This document shows, in pieces, positions 24,102 to 32,599 of a DNA stretch of 37,431 nt. The stretch's first letter is position 1. Every line of letters begins with the position of its first letter. A program made the position numbers and the translations under genes. This DNA is from DROE01 sp964569865. GTDB lineage: Bacteria; Pseudomonadota; Alphaproteobacteria; Rhizobiales; Devosiaceae. The notes beneath the pieces are model-generated. The model did no database searches. It saw only the letters and a program-made list of their open reading frames with translations, and was not told where the DNA came from. Where the stretch lies: positions 1 through 37,431 of the forward strand of contig CAZMVQ010000018.1 in the NCBI GenBank assembly GCA_964569865.1, given 5' to 3'.

Positions 24102-24491
24102 ATGCAAACAAAAGCCAAAAACGAACCGCAAGGCTCCCTGACTATTCGCACGCTAGCCATGCCCGCCGATACTAATCCGGCCGGAGATATTTTTGGTGGC
24201 TGGGTCATGAGTCAGCTTGATATTGCCGGCTCCATCGCCGCTGTTGAAAAGGTCAAGGGCCGGGTGGCCACTGTTGCCGTTGAAGCCATGACCTTTATTG
24301 CACCGGTAAAAATTGGCGATGTTTTATGCGTTTATTGCTATATCAAACACATTGGAAACACTTCAATTTCTATCGGAATTGAAGCATGGGTTCGCCGCAA
24401 CCGCTTTAACGATCGGGTAAAAGTTACCGAGGGAACCTTTATCTATGTGGCCCTTGGCGACGATGGTAAAAAGTGCAAAATCGAGCACTAA
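24102..24491 (+). CDS. Acyl-CoA thioesterase (YciA-like hotdog fold)
   Basis: A 129-residue single-hotdog protein that hydrolyses acyl-CoA thioesters. The YciA/BACH pattern is clear: TIRTLAMPADTNPAGDIFGGWVMSQLDIAGSIAA with the catalytic-region aspartate, VATVAVEAMTFIAPVKIGDVLCVYCYIKHIGNTSISIGIEAWVRR and TEGTFIYVALGDDGKK. Family members act on a broad range of chain lengths and usually form hexamers. GAGGA precedes the ATG, 11 bases after tdk, so it is probably translated from the same mRNA. Confidence 0.93.
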   Translation: MQTKAKNEPQGSLTIRTLAMPADTNPAGDIFGGWVMSQLDIAGSIAAVEKVKGRVATVAVEAMTFIAPVKIGDVLCVYCYIKHIGNTSISIGIEAWVRRNRFNDRVKVTEGTFIYVALGDDGKKCKIEH

Positions 24492-24529
24492 ATCAACCTT
24501 TTCCTTAGGACCTTGACCCTAGTTGGCCT

Positions 24530-24739
24530 ATTTGCAACCTAACCTGCCCACTTACAATCTAATCTGCCCACTTAATTGAACAACNNNNNNNNNNNNNNNN
24601 NNNNNNNNNNNNNNNNNNNNNNNNNNNNNNNNNNNNNNNNNNNNNNNNNNNNNNNNNNNNNNNNNNNNNNNNNNNNNNNNNNNNATTTGCAACCTAACCT
24701 GCCCACTTACAATCTAATCTGCCCACTTAATTGAACAAC
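24530..24739. repeat. Identical 55-base flanks around a 100-N gap
   Basis: Bases 24530-24584 and 24685-24739 are identical, so the N run is a k-mer overlap. The segment is itself repetitive (TGCAACCTAACCTGCCCACT followed by a diverged TACAATCTAATCTGCCCACT). It includes the last codons and the stop of the thioredoxin-fold gene, so the left copy is a second copy of that 3' end or an artefact. Confidence 0.88.
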
Positions 24740-25265
24740 CGGCACTGGCAATTTGCTCAGATGGCCCCTTGCCGCTTTTTGCAATTTCCTCCATGGCCAA
24801 AACCAGATCTCGCCTCGCATTGGGAGACGGCTGGTTCATGCGTCCATTATCCATGCGTCCGCGATATTCGATCAGCCCGTTGCCGCTGATGCCAAAAAAA
24901 TCCGGGGTGCAAACCGCCTTATAAGCCTTGGCCACCTGCTGGGTTTCATCATGCAGATAGGGAAAGGTAAACCCACGTTCCTGCGCGAAAACCGCCATGT
25001 TCTCAAACGAATCTCCCGGGTGGGAAACCGCATCATTGGAGCAGATGGCCACAAAGCCAATTCCCTGATCACTCAAAGTCGCAGCATCCAAAATCATGCG
25101 ATCGGTGATGGCTTTCACATAGGGGCAATGATTGCAAATGAACACCAGAACCAGCCCGTTTTCTCCCATTACATCGCTTAGAGAAACGGTTTTGCCATCT
25201 GTTGAGGGCAAAGAAAAATCCGGTGCTTTAATTCCCAGTTCAACTTCTTGAGGCCTTACTGCCAT
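24714..25265 (-). CDS. Thioredoxin-fold AhpC/TSA-family protein
   Basis: A 183-residue cytoplasmic protein of the AhpC/TSA-like group. Visible features are APDFSLPSTDGKTVSLSDV, then VLVFICNHCPYVKAITDRM with a CxxC pair in CNHC, VAICSNDAVSHPGDSFENM, FPYLHDETQQVAKAYKAVCTPDFFGISGNGLIEYRGRMD and a C-terminal SAGCSIKW. The CNHCPYVK and GCSIKW elements define a conserved group of thioredoxin-like proteins thought to act as reductases or peroxidases; the substrate is unknown. GGCGGAG precedes the ATG. The MAPEG gene ends 16 bases upstream on the same strand, so they probably form an operon. The 3' end lies at the assembly overlap. Confidence 0.88.
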   Translation of the reverse strand: MAVRPQEVELGIKAPDFSLPSTDGKTVSLSDVMGENGLVLVFICNHCPYVKAITDRMILDAATLSDQGIGFVAICSNDAVSHPGDSFENMAVFAQERGFTFPYLHDETQQVAKAYKAVCTPDFFGISGNGLIEYRGRMDNGRMNQPSPNARRDLVLAMEEIAKSGKGPSEQIASAGCSIKWAD

Positions 25266-25281
25266 TTTATTTCTCCGCCAG

Positions 25282-25662
25282 TTATATCAATGCATATGCC
25301 ATCATAGCCATGCCAATAAACCCAGCCGTATAGGCAATAGAGCGGGTAAAGGGAATAGAAATCATGTAACAAATGATATAGGCAATTCTTGAAATAACAA
25401 AAATTTGCGCACCCAGCACCGCCAGCGCCATATCAGTATTTTCAACAACCAGCGCCAAAATACCAAGGGCAAGAAATATAGTCAGATTTTCCTGAAAATT
25501 TGCCACAGAACGACGCGCTCGTCCCACCATTTTGCTCTCGGGGGGCGTATTATCGCGAGACCCCAGATGTTTTATCATACCCTCGGCCGGTAAAAACAAA
25601 ATTGCCGGCAGATAGACATTGACGATAAAAACCGCCATGCCCGCCAATAACCAGATCAGCAT
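25282..25662 (-). CDS. MAPEG-family membrane protein
   Basis: A 126-residue inner-membrane protein with four hydrophobic helices and the MAPEG signature: RARRSVANFQENLTIFLALGILALV, followed by ALAVLGAQIFVISRIAYIICYMISIPFTRSIAYTAGFIGM. The family includes glutathione-dependent transferases and peroxidases of eukaryotes; bacterial members of this short type are mostly of unknown activity. The conserved RxxxNxxE pattern (RRSVANFQEN) is intact, consistent with glutathione binding. GGAG lies nine bases before the ATG. Its pairing with a thioredoxin-fold gene hints at a thiol or peroxide role. Confidence 0.9.
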   Translation of the reverse strand: MLIWLLAGMAVFIVNVYLPAILFLPAEGMIKHLGSRDNTPPESKMVGRARRSVANFQENLTIFLALGILALVVENTDMALAVLGAQIFVISRIAYIICYMISIPFTRSIAYTAGFIGMAMMAYALI

Positions 25663-25712
25663 TTATATGTCTCCAAAAACTATCGTAATAAATTCAATAA
25701 AATCACCATGCC

Positions 25713-27965
25713 CTATTCAACAATCAGTGGAGAACTGGCCAGAACTTCTCCGCTGTCACCCATTTTATAACGCAACTCATATTCTCCTGCGCTATCGGGC
25801 GCAAACAATGATAAAGGCGAACCCTGACTGGTTCGAGCCTGACTTTGAGGGCTGGCATTAGCATCAGCCCCCGCCTCCACGATTTCAATAAAGTCATTGG
25901 CACCGCCCGGTCCGGTCCAGGTAATTTCAACCACTCCGCCTGCCCCAACTCTGTCCGGGGCGCTCAAAGTTGCACTGGCTGGAGCAAGGGTGACAACAAC
26001 GCTTGCAAGAGTTCTTTCAGACTGGCCCATCACATAACGAACCTCAAAATCTCCAAGCGCCCTTGGCACATCAATTTCCAGCGACGTACCATTTCTTGTA
26101 TAGGCGTAATCATTAAACTCACCCTCAGGCGCACCTACCTCAACGATGGTTATATAATCGCCAGAATTGTTTGGCCCTTTCCAATTGACCACAATCGTGC
26201 CCCCCGGAAACGCCATGTTTTGCAATTCCAGTTGTGCCGAAACCTCTGTCAGGGTGATGGGAACAGAAGCTAAAACCCGCCGCCCCTGTCCCAGCACATA
26301 ACGAACCTCGTAGGAACCAACCGCTTCCGGCGCGCTGATTTTGGCTGGCGAGCCGTTTTGCGTATAGGCGTAATCTTCATATTCGTTCTCTTCAGACCCC
26401 GCCGCAACAATGGTGATATAGTCGCCCTGATTTGATGGCCCGCTCCATATGACTTCAAACTCAGACCCCGATGCTGCCTGATCCGGAGCCTGAAGTTTTG
26501 CAGCTACCGGCGTTAGAATTATGGGAGTGGATGCCAGAGCTGTTCTACTTTGCCCGGAGATGTAGCGCACTTCATATTCGCCAATCCCGTCCGGCGCTAA
26601 TATTTTTGCAGGCGAACCGTTTTGCGTATAGGCATAATCGTTAAATTCTTTCTCTTCAGCTCCGGCCGCAACAATGGTGATATAATCACCCTGATTTGAT
26701 GGTCCACTCCATATGACTTCAAATTCAGCCCCCGCCGCCACTTCATCCGGAGCTTCAACAGTGCCAAAAACTTCCACAACTTCAATTTGCGTTGTGGCCA
26801 GAGTTTTGTCCGATGGGCCATGAACATAGCGCAGTTCATACATTCCAGTTTCATCTGGTGCCCTGACCGAGGCCGGAGAACCGTTTGTGGTATAGTCATA
26901 GTTTAAATATGACCCCTCGCGCGCATCAATCGCAACAATAGTCACATAATCGCGCTCGTCATCCGGACCATCCCATATCACTTCAAACTCAGATCCTGCC
27001 GCCACCTGTTCCGGCGCGCTCAACTCGGCACTCAAAATTATTCGCTCAACTGGAACGTCAAATTTCTGCTCACCCGCGTCAGGCTCAACAACAAACTCAA
27101 TTCCTCCACTAATGCCCTCAGCACTGACAAGAACCGAATAATTGCCCGGTTCAAGTTCTTCTCTTATCGATCCAGCAGCCGTGGCCTGGACAACCACGTC
27201 CCCAACACCATTGCGAATTTCCCAAACCAGAGGAACATCATCAACTATTGTGCCTTCCTGATCCCGCGCCACAAACATTGTCTGAGGAACAATCGCAACT
27301 ACAATTTGATTTAGTGCCGCCACTAGGGATGGTGCATCATTGGCCAGAAAAAACTCGCCACCGGTATTATTGGCTAGACAAGAGATCTGGTTTCCCTCTT
27401 CTTCGGAAAGGCCAAACCCAACCACATGAGCCTTAAAATCCAGCCCCAGATTTTCCAACGAATTGGCCAGCTCACAAATTTTGGCCCCGCAGGTTTCAAT
27501 TCCATCGGTGATCAGCACAATTGTTGCTTTATCTTCGGTATATTTCAGCTCTTCAGCAGCAAATAAAACAGCGTCACCCAAAGGAGTTTTGCCAAGAAAA
27601 CTCATATTATCCACTTCGTCGATAATTTCATCAGCAGTGCCAATAGCTGCCGGCACCACCAGTTCAATATCCCCGCAATCCCCTTTTACCCGATGCCCAT
27701 AGGCCACCAGTCCAAGTTCGATATTTGATGGAACCGATTGCAAAACCTCGCGCAATGTCTGGCGGGCAATGGTTAGTTTTGGCACCCCATCAATCTGCCC
27801 CCACATGGAACCGGAACCATCAAGAACGATTATAATACTTTCTTGCATCGTGCTTTCTTGCGCAAAAGTGCTGGGGGCCAATCCCGCACCCAATGCAAAA
27901 ACAACCCCGCCAATCAATATTTTAGATGAGAATCTGGATAAAATATTACTTGCCCGCATGTTCAT
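25713..27965 (-). CDS. Secreted vWA-domain protein with five C-terminal repeats
   Basis: A 750-residue exported protein. The signal peptide ends near residue 35 (APSTFA). A von Willebrand A domain spans about 43-226, with an intact metal-ion site: DGSGSMWG (49-56), TPLGD, and LITDGIETCG. A beta-rich segment (about 230-306) follows. The rest (312-750) is five tandem repeats of about 87 residues, each with (E)FEVIWSGPSNQGDYITIV, YAYTQNGSPAKI and GxYEVRYxxGQSxxxLAS; the third is closest to the second and the fifth is the most divergent. The start at 27965 has AAGGA seven bases upstream; the longer frame lacks support. It probably sits at the cell surface or in the periplasm and binds protein partners. 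It diverges from the first SH3b gene. Confidence 0.88.
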   Translation of the reverse strand: MNMRASNILSRFSSKILIGGVVFALGAGLAPSTFAQESTMQESIIIVLDGSGSMWGQIDGVPKLTIARQTLREVLQSVPSNIELGLVAYGHRVKGDCGDIELVVPAAIGTADEIIDEVDNMSFLGKTPLGDAVLFAAEELKYTEDKATIVLITDGIETCGAKICELANSLENLGLDFKAHVVGFGLSEEEGNQISCLANNTGGEFFLANDAPSLVAALNQIVVAIVPQTMFVARDQEGTIVDDVPLVWEIRNGVGDVVVQATAAGSIREELEPGNYSVLVSAEGISGGIEFVVEPDAGEQKFDVPVERIILSAELSAPEQVAAGSEFEVIWDGPDDERDYVTIVAIDAREGSYLNYDYTTNGSPASVRAPDETGMYELRYVHGPSDKTLATTQIEVVEVFGTVEAPDEVAAGAEFEVIWSGPSNQGDYITIVAAGAEEKEFNDYAYTQNGSPAKILAPDGIGEYEVRYISGQSRTALASTPIILTPVAAKLQAPDQAASGSEFEVIWSGPSNQGDYITIVAAGSEENEYEDYAYTQNGSPAKISAPEAVGSYEVRYVLGQGRRVLASVPITLTEVSAQLELQNMAFPGGTIVVNWKGPNNSGDYITIVEVGAPEGEFNDYAYTRNGTSLEIDVPRALGDFEVRYVMGQSERTLASVVVTLAPASATLSAPDRVGAGGVVEITWTGPGGANDFIEIVEAGADANASPQSQARTSQGSPLSLFAPDSAGEYELRYKMGDSGEVLASSPLIVE

Positions 27966-28069
27966 GATGATTTCCTTTGTAGTTCCAATTGCACAGGATT
28001 TCTTCATTTTATTAAACGACACCAGTTAAACCCGGTCAAGACTGGTCAAGATTAACTCCCTTTGCGCCA

Positions 28070-28085
28070 TTCAGCTTCGGTTCAG
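28070..28085 (+). promoter_or_regulatory. TTCAG direct repeat upstream of SH3b gene 1
   Basis: TTCAG-N6-TTCAG with 11-bp periodicity, 79 bases before the start of the gene at 28165. The same element lies before two other members of the family (33902 and 35254). An 11-bp-spaced direct repeat is the typical site of OmpR/PhoB-type response regulators. The regulator is not in this window. Confidence 0.6.
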
Positions 28086-28164
28086 ATACAATCTGCAATA
28101 TTGGCCAAAATAATAATTCACGTGGTCAAGCGTTTCCAATTGCTTTTTTGATGGAGACACAAAA

Positions 28165-28986
28165 ATGAATATCAAAAAAATCACAAAATCCCTGATCAGT
28201 CTGGGTGCGGCTCTGTTTATCATTGCCCCCTCCATTATATCATCCCCGGCTCTGGCCGTACTCCATATAGATGACAATTCATCGGCAATTGCCACATTGG
28301 CCCTAAATGTGCGCACTGGTCCGGGAACAGAATATTCCGTGGTTGACACTCTTGGTGCTGGCGAAGGCATTTCGGTCAACCAGTGCGCCAATGACTGGTG
28401 CTATATTCAAAGTAGCAAAGCTACAGGCTGGGTTGCCCAACGGTTTTTGCGCTTTGGCAAACCACCAACCCCCTCCCTTCAGCCCTCCACCCCTGTTACT
28501 CTACCTCAGGCTGGTCAAAACTGGCCGGACGGGCAATTTAACGATCCTCAAGACAATCGTCAAAATAATGTCCGAAACAGCATCCAGAACAGCATTCAAA
28601 ATAATGCACAAAATGACCCATGGCCCGGCCCTGCTGTTCCATGGCCGTTTCAACCATGGCAGGGCGAGCCTCAAGTAAACCAAAACCCGACAACGCCGCA
28701 GTTTAATTTTCCTCAAACCGGTGCAAATGAACGTAAAAATCAGGCCTGTTTCTATGACGGGGCGAATTTTGGCGGTCAAAGCACCTGCATAAATTCAGGA
28801 CGCTCCTTTGAAAGGCTTGGCCCACGCTGGAATGACAAGATTTCCTCGATGCAGATCTTTCCAAACGCTTCAGTCACCCTTTGTCAGGATGCAAACTATA
28901 GGGGAAATTGCGCCACATTTAATCGCAACAACCCAAACCTTGGCCCCCGGTTTAACAATCAGGCCTCCTCGATAATGGTTGATTAG
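28165..28986 (+). CDS. Secreted SH3b / beta-gamma-crystallin-like protein 1
   Basis: A 273-residue exported protein. The signal peptide ends near residue 31 (SSPALA). A bacterial SH3 domain (about 40-96) reads ALNVRTGPGTEYSVVDTLGAGEGISV then DWCYIQSSKATGWVAQRFL. A long linker rich in Gln, Asn, Pro and Trp (97-190, with NSIQNSIQNNAQN) leads to a C-terminal beta/gamma-crystallin-like domain with two motifs (ACFYDGANFGGQSTC and VTLCQDANYRGNCATF) and ISSMQIF. The domain resembles peptidase inhibitor family I36 and calcium-binding crystallins. SH3b domains often bind peptidoglycan. GGAGA precedes the ATG. It is one of four paralogues in this window. Confidence 0.85.
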   Translation: MNIKKITKSLISLGAALFIIAPSIISSPALAVLHIDDNSSAIATLALNVRTGPGTEYSVVDTLGAGEGISVNQCANDWCYIQSSKATGWVAQRFLRFGKPPTPSLQPSTPVTLPQAGQNWPDGQFNDPQDNRQNNVRNSIQNSIQNNAQNDPWPGPAVPWPFQPWQGEPQVNQNPTTPQFNFPQTGANERKNQACFYDGANFGGQSTCINSGRSFERLGPRWNDKISSMQIFPNASVTLCQDANYRGNCATFNRNNPNLGPRFNNQASSIMVD

Positions 28987-28997
28987 GCTGCGAAAAA

Positions 28998-29495
28998 CTA
29001 AGCCAATTCTTTCAAAACCTGTTTCAGATTGTTGCGAACGATAAACCTGTGAGCCGGTGCCACAGGGATCATATAAATACGCCCGAAAAAATTGTGGGTT
29101 TTCACCGATGAGGTAATCGTAAGAGCCTCTTTATGCACCGAGATGCACGTCATGACATCAAGGTGTCGATCCCGCACCGTCAGGGTCAAAACATCCGGCG
29201 AAATATATTCCACAAGAAAAAAATCCAGTTTTTGACCGACCTTGACGGACTTTGGAATATCGCCGAAAAACCCGCCTATCTTCTTCACGCCAAACATCGA
29301 CGAAATATTATCTCTGACACCAAATGCCAATTTGAGCATCGGCATCGGGTTAGCCGTGATTATACCCCATGCCTCAAGAGCCGTTATATTTTTTGACAAC
29401 TGTACTGATTGCTGATCGAAAAAATCAAGTTTTTCAATCACATCCAATGTCTGAATGTTTGTATCAGCAATTGTGAAAGGAGTTTTTTCAATCAC
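28998..29495 (-). CDS. DUF2867 family protein
   Basis: A protein of about 165 residues from a GTG start at 29495 with AGGAA eight bases upstream. The DUF2867 hallmark is the C-terminal HNFFGRIYMIPVAPAHRFIVRNNLKQVL, with KIGGFFGDIPKSVKVGQKLDFFLVE and LTLTVRDRHLDVMTCISV before it; function is unknown, and the fold is related to lipid-binding SRPBCC-like domains. The frame stays open to 29624 (MLQNMSQHLY...), and that upstream part could encode a membrane segment, but it lacks a ribosome binding site and would run into the divergent GNAT gene. It is convergent with SH3b gene 1 (11 bases between stops). Confidence 0.8.
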   Translation of the reverse strand: MIEKTPFTIADTNIQTLDVIEKLDFFDQQSVQLSKNITALEAWGIITANPMPMLKLAFGVRDNISSMFGVKKIGGFFGDIPKSVKVGQKLDFFLVEYISPDVLTLTVRDRHLDVMTCISVHKEALTITSSVKTHNFFGRIYMIPVAPAHRFIVRNNLKQVLKELA

Positions 29496-29656
29496 GATGT
29501 TTTTTCCTGTGCAAATGGCACAATTATTGAAATCATTCCGCCAGAGTAATAAGCAAGACAATATCACAATTCCGACTGGAAGCCTGATAATACAATATAG
29601 GTGCTGAGACATATTTTGCAGCAAAACCGATGAAAAACCCGCTAAGGGGAAAAAAT

Positions 29657-30061
29657 TTGACTAAGTTTAAACTTATTGCAGCAGATGAAGAAATATATGC
29701 TGAACTTTTGAGCCGGTTCAGTGAACACAATTGCGCCCATTCCACATGGAAACCCCAAAGCTATTGCCTCGTTCATCGGATCGATAGCAAAATTGTTGCG
29801 GGAGGTCGCGGCATAATAAATATGGGCGCCTTGGAGGTTCGTGGACTCTGGGTTGATGAGAATCTTCGAGGTGAGGGCATAGGCACAAATCTGCTAGCCG
29901 CAATCGAGAACGAGGCTCGCAATCGTGGAGCCACCAGAGCAATGCTTTATACGTTTTCATGGCAGGCTCTAAAATTTTATGAACTTGCGGGCTATACTGA
30001 ATTTTCACGATTTGACTACCCGGATGGTTTTCAGCGAATAGATTTGCAAAAAGAACTCTGA
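29657..30061 (+). CDS. GNAT-family N-acetyltransferase
   Basis: An acetyl-CoA-dependent acetyltransferase of about 134 residues. The pyrophosphate-binding motif A is LWVDENLRGEGIGTNLLAAIENEARNRGA, followed by motif B in FSWQALKFYELAGYTEFSRF. The substrate is unknown; the end (YPDGFQRIDLQKEL) resembles small GNATs with amine or antibiotic substrates, which is weak evidence. A TTG start at 29657 (MTKFKLIAADEE) has AAGGGGA six bases upstream; an ATG at 29630 gives nine more residues without a better site. It is divergent from the DUF2867 gene. Confidence 0.88.
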   Translation: MTKFKLIAADEEIYAELLSRFSEHNCAHSTWKPQSYCLVHRIDSKIVAGGRGIINMGALEVRGLWVDENLRGEGIGTNLLAAIENEARNRGATRAMLYTFSWQALKFYELAGYTEFSRFDYPDGFQRIDLQKEL

Positions 30062-30154
30062 TATTTTCGATACGAAGATAATATTCAAGCAATAGATACG
30101 ATAACAAATCTTTCATTCCTTGATGAATTTCCGTTTTTTTGAAAAGACAACAAA

Positions 30155-30667
30155 ATGACAGCGATCCCAACTATTAAAACTGAGAGGCTTACCCTGCGCC
30201 CGCCCAAAATTGAGGACTGGCCCGCATATGCTGAATTAGCGCTTTCCAAGCGTTCAATTTATATGGGTGGACCATTTTCAAAAGATGCTGCCTGGGGGTG
30301 GTTCTGTCACGATATTGCTCAATGGCAGCTAATGGGGCACGGCGCATTGATGATTGAAGATAAAAAATCTGGCGCCTGTCTCGGTCAGGTTGGTATAAAC
30401 CATGGACCGCTATTTCCAGAACACGAACTTGGATGGCTTGTTTACACCAACGCCGAGGGGAAAGGCTACGCATATGAAGCCGCAATTGCCCTTCGAAACT
30501 GGGCCTTTGAAATTCGTCGCCTTAAAACCCTCGTTAGCTACATAGATCCAAAAAATTTTCGTTCGATCAGTTTAGCAGAACGGTTGGGCGCCGAAGTAGA
30601 CACAAATGCACCCCGCCTCAGCCCGGACGATCTGGTTTTTAGGCATCCAAACCCAAAAGTTATATGA
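30155..30667 (+). CDS. RimJ/RimL-type GNAT acetyltransferase
   Basis: A 170-residue acetyltransferase of the GNAT_3 (RimJ/RimL) group: TIKTERLTLRPPKIEDWPAYAE at the start, then HELGWLVYTNAEGKGYAYEAAIALRNWAF as motif A, and VSYIDPKNFRSISLAERLGAEVD, the typical IxPxNxxSIxLAERLG region. Relatives acetylate the N-terminal amino groups of ribosomal proteins or small molecules; the target here is unknown. It follows another GNAT gene by 93 bases on the same strand, so the two may share a transcript. Confidence 0.93.
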   Translation: MTAIPTIKTERLTLRPPKIEDWPAYAELALSKRSIYMGGPFSKDAAWGWFCHDIAQWQLMGHGALMIEDKKSGACLGQVGINHGPLFPEHELGWLVYTNAEGKGYAYEAAIALRNWAFEIRRLKTLVSYIDPKNFRSISLAERLGAEVDTNAPRLSPDDLVFRHPNPKVI

Positions 30668-30787
30668 GGGCTTAAAACGAGCCTGCAATTGTAGGCGAAA
30701 CTAGCCGGTTTTATCAGCAATAGAGGCGATCCGATCAGATGTGTGGTCAAAGCGACCCATCTTCATACCCTTAGATAATGACAGGTC

Positions 30788-31417
30788 CTAAGGTTCCAGT
30801 TTTGCGGTTAGGATTTTTAGACTCGCGGCTCCAAATGCAATTGCAAAAACAGCTCCAAACCAACGGCGCATTTTCTTATATCCTACAACCATCTGCGGGT
30901 TAGAAAATAACAGCGCACAGCCAATAAAAATCAGCAAGCTTTGTATGCCAACCGCTGCAATAACAATTGCTAATGAAAATACCGACGCACCAACTGGAAC
31001 ACCTATGGCAAATAGTGATCCAAAAAACAGGATAGCTTTTGGATTGGCAAGGTGCAGGGTCAGACCTTTTACATAGGCAGATTGTAACGATGCAACAGCA
31101 ATTTGTCCATTCGCAGCCTCTGAATTGACAAAGACAGAACGTGTCGATTTATAAGCAAGAAACAATAGATACCCCGCACCAAAGTAGCGCAATATCTCAA
31201 ACACCCATACATTTGCCAACATAACTGCGCCCAGACCCAAGGCAGCAGCAATCGACCAGCTCCATGACCCAGTTGTTACCCCTGCTGCAAGTGCCAGGCC
31301 ATATGAGCGCCCTGCCGTCATCGAAGCCCCAGCGATTGCCAAAGTGGCAGGACCGGGACTTGCCGTTGAAACAAATGCAGTAATCAAAATCAGGGGTAAA
31401 TTGATATCCTCAAGCAT
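30788..31417 (-). CDS. LysE/RhtB-family amino-acid exporter
   Basis: A 209-residue inner-membrane protein with about six hydrophobic helices. The LysE family start LILITAFVSTASPGPATLAIAGASMTAGRSYGLALAAGVTTGSW carries the PGP motif, and YVKGLTLHLANPKAILFFGSLFA is the second conserved block. The family exports basic or neutral amino acids or related compounds; the substrate cannot be told. No operon partner; the upstream gap (31418-31679) holds no recognised gene. Confidence 0.92.
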   Translation of the reverse strand: MLEDINLPLILITAFVSTASPGPATLAIAGASMTAGRSYGLALAAGVTTGSWSWSIAAALGLGAVMLANVWVFEILRYFGAGYLLFLAYKSTRSVFVNSEAANGQIAVASLQSAYVKGLTLHLANPKAILFFGSLFAIGVPVGASVFSLAIVIAAVGIQSLLIFIGCALLFSNPQMVVGYKKMRRWFGAVFAIAFGAASLKILTAKLEP

Positions 31418-31679
31418 TTAACAAGTGTAGCATTGTTTATGTTCCTTACCGACCCATTTTTATTGCAAAACTGATGTATACCTTAGAAATAATAATTTCC
31501 TTGCGAGAGCAAAAGCATAAAATCCGCCATAAAAATTATGGACTTTGAGACAAATATTGAATGGCAAATGTGCGGACAAAACCAGACCGTTGATCCATTC
31601 AGGATGAACCACATTCACTTAAGATGTGCGATTTGAATTTAAACCTTTGGTCATGCGTAAACTTAGGCTGTTGCTTATG

Positions 31680-31994
31680 TTATCGCTGATTTGGAGGAAT
31701 GTCTTTGATCCGAGCGACATGGGCGGCAATATCTTTTCTCGAGAACTTAGAGTGATGCCGACTAGTGCTTGCCGGATGGTTTGATAATCCAAGTTTTAGT
31801 TCAGGCCGGAAAGCAGTTTCAGGCCGGATTGGACGGGGTACAAAACCGCCACCGCACGTAGGACAAACATTGTATAGACTCTTTTCAACACAATCTCTGC
31901 AATACGTACACTCATAAGAGCAAATTCGAGCGTCGGCAGATACGGGCGGCAAGTCTTTGTCACACAATTCGCAGTTAGGTCTGATTTCAAGCAT
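31680..31994 (-). CDS. DUF1272 zinc-ribbon protein
   Basis: A 104-residue protein starting MLEIRPNCELCDKDLPP, the usual DUF1272 start. Eight cysteines in four pairs (C8/C11, C25/C29, C32/C35, C44/C47) suggest two zinc sites of the RING/ribbon sort. The first 60 residues match the family (usually 55-85 residues). The rest (ETAFRPELKLGLSNHPASTSRHHSKFSRKDIAAHVARIKDIPPNQR) is a polar tail that is longer than usual. No function is established. The frame is open to 32045, but the GGAAG before 31994 and the family alignment favour this start. Confidence 0.85.
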   Translation of the reverse strand: MLEIRPNCELCDKDLPPVSADARICSYECTYCRDCVEKSLYNVCPTCGGGFVPRPIRPETAFRPELKLGLSNHPASTSRHHSKFSRKDIAAHVARIKDIPPNQR

Positions 31995-32086
31995 GATATG
32001 CTTCCAGCTATTAGATGGGTTTTTGAGAATTATCATAACCCTCACTTCTTCTATGGAGTAATTTTATTGCCGCCGTAACAAAATCA

Positions 32087-32515
32087 CTATGCTGCACGCG
32101 CCAATACAAACTTAAGCCCCCGTACTACAAAGAACAAAAGAAATCCAACCGGTCCGAACATAAATGTAACCGGCAAACAGGGAACGACCATCCAGAATTT
32201 AATGTCTTGCTTTCTGGCCTCACGGCAAATCCATGCTCCAACAACAAGATCAAATGCCAAGAAATGGATCCAGCCTGCCATCAACGCATTCGAGCTGGTG
32301 AACAATTGCTTCACTTCTGCAAAGCTGCCAAAGCCACCACTATTCTGGGCCGGAAAGAAGATCATAATAACGGTATAGCCAACTGCTAGCGCAACCGGAA
32401 TTAAATAACCAGAGATACGATCAGACCATTGCGGCATCAATGGCGAGAATAAAAGCACTAGCCACCCAGTCATTGCCATCATTCCAGCGAATGAAAAAAT
32501 AAGTTCGAAATCCAT
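32087..32515 (-). CDS. ABA4-like (DUF4281) membrane protein
   Basis: A 142-residue membrane protein with four hydrophobic helices. The ABA4-like pattern is GGFGSFAEVKQLFTSSNALMAGWIHFLAFDLVVGAWICREARK followed by LPVTFMFGPVGFLLFFVVRGL. Plant ABA4 is needed for neoxanthin formation; bacterial members have no proven role. The start at 32515 has GAGGA five bases upstream. It diverges from a MarR gene with a 14-bp palindrome between, which suggests that MarR represses it. Confidence 0.88.
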   Translation of the reverse strand: MDFELIFSFAGMMAMTGWLVLLFSPLMPQWSDRISGYLIPVALAVGYTVIMIFFPAQNSGGFGSFAEVKQLFTSSNALMAGWIHFLAFDLVVGAWICREARKQDIKFWMVVPCLPVTFMFGPVGFLLFFVVRGLKFVLARAA

Positions 32516-32563
32516 AGTGATCCTCATTGTGTTAAAAGGTTTCGAATTTTATGACGCATATTA

Positions 32564-32577
32564 CTTGCATATGCAAG
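32564..32577. promoter_or_regulatory. 14-bp palindromic operator between ABA4-like and marR genes
   Basis: A perfect palindrome, CTTGCATATGCAAG, in the 84-base space between the divergent starts. TTGCAT in each arm could serve as a -35 element on each strand; on the plus strand TATAAT at 32590-32595 follows at 19 bases. This is the usual place and size for a MarR dimer site that shuts both promoters. Confidence 0.75.
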
Positions 32578-32599
32578 CGATATGATCTATATAATTGCT

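Noticed and set aside
29496..29624. N-terminal extension of the DUF2867 protein with a hydrophobic segment
   Set aside because: No ribosome binding site at its ATG, whereas GTG 29495 has one and gives the usual family length; not fully excluded.
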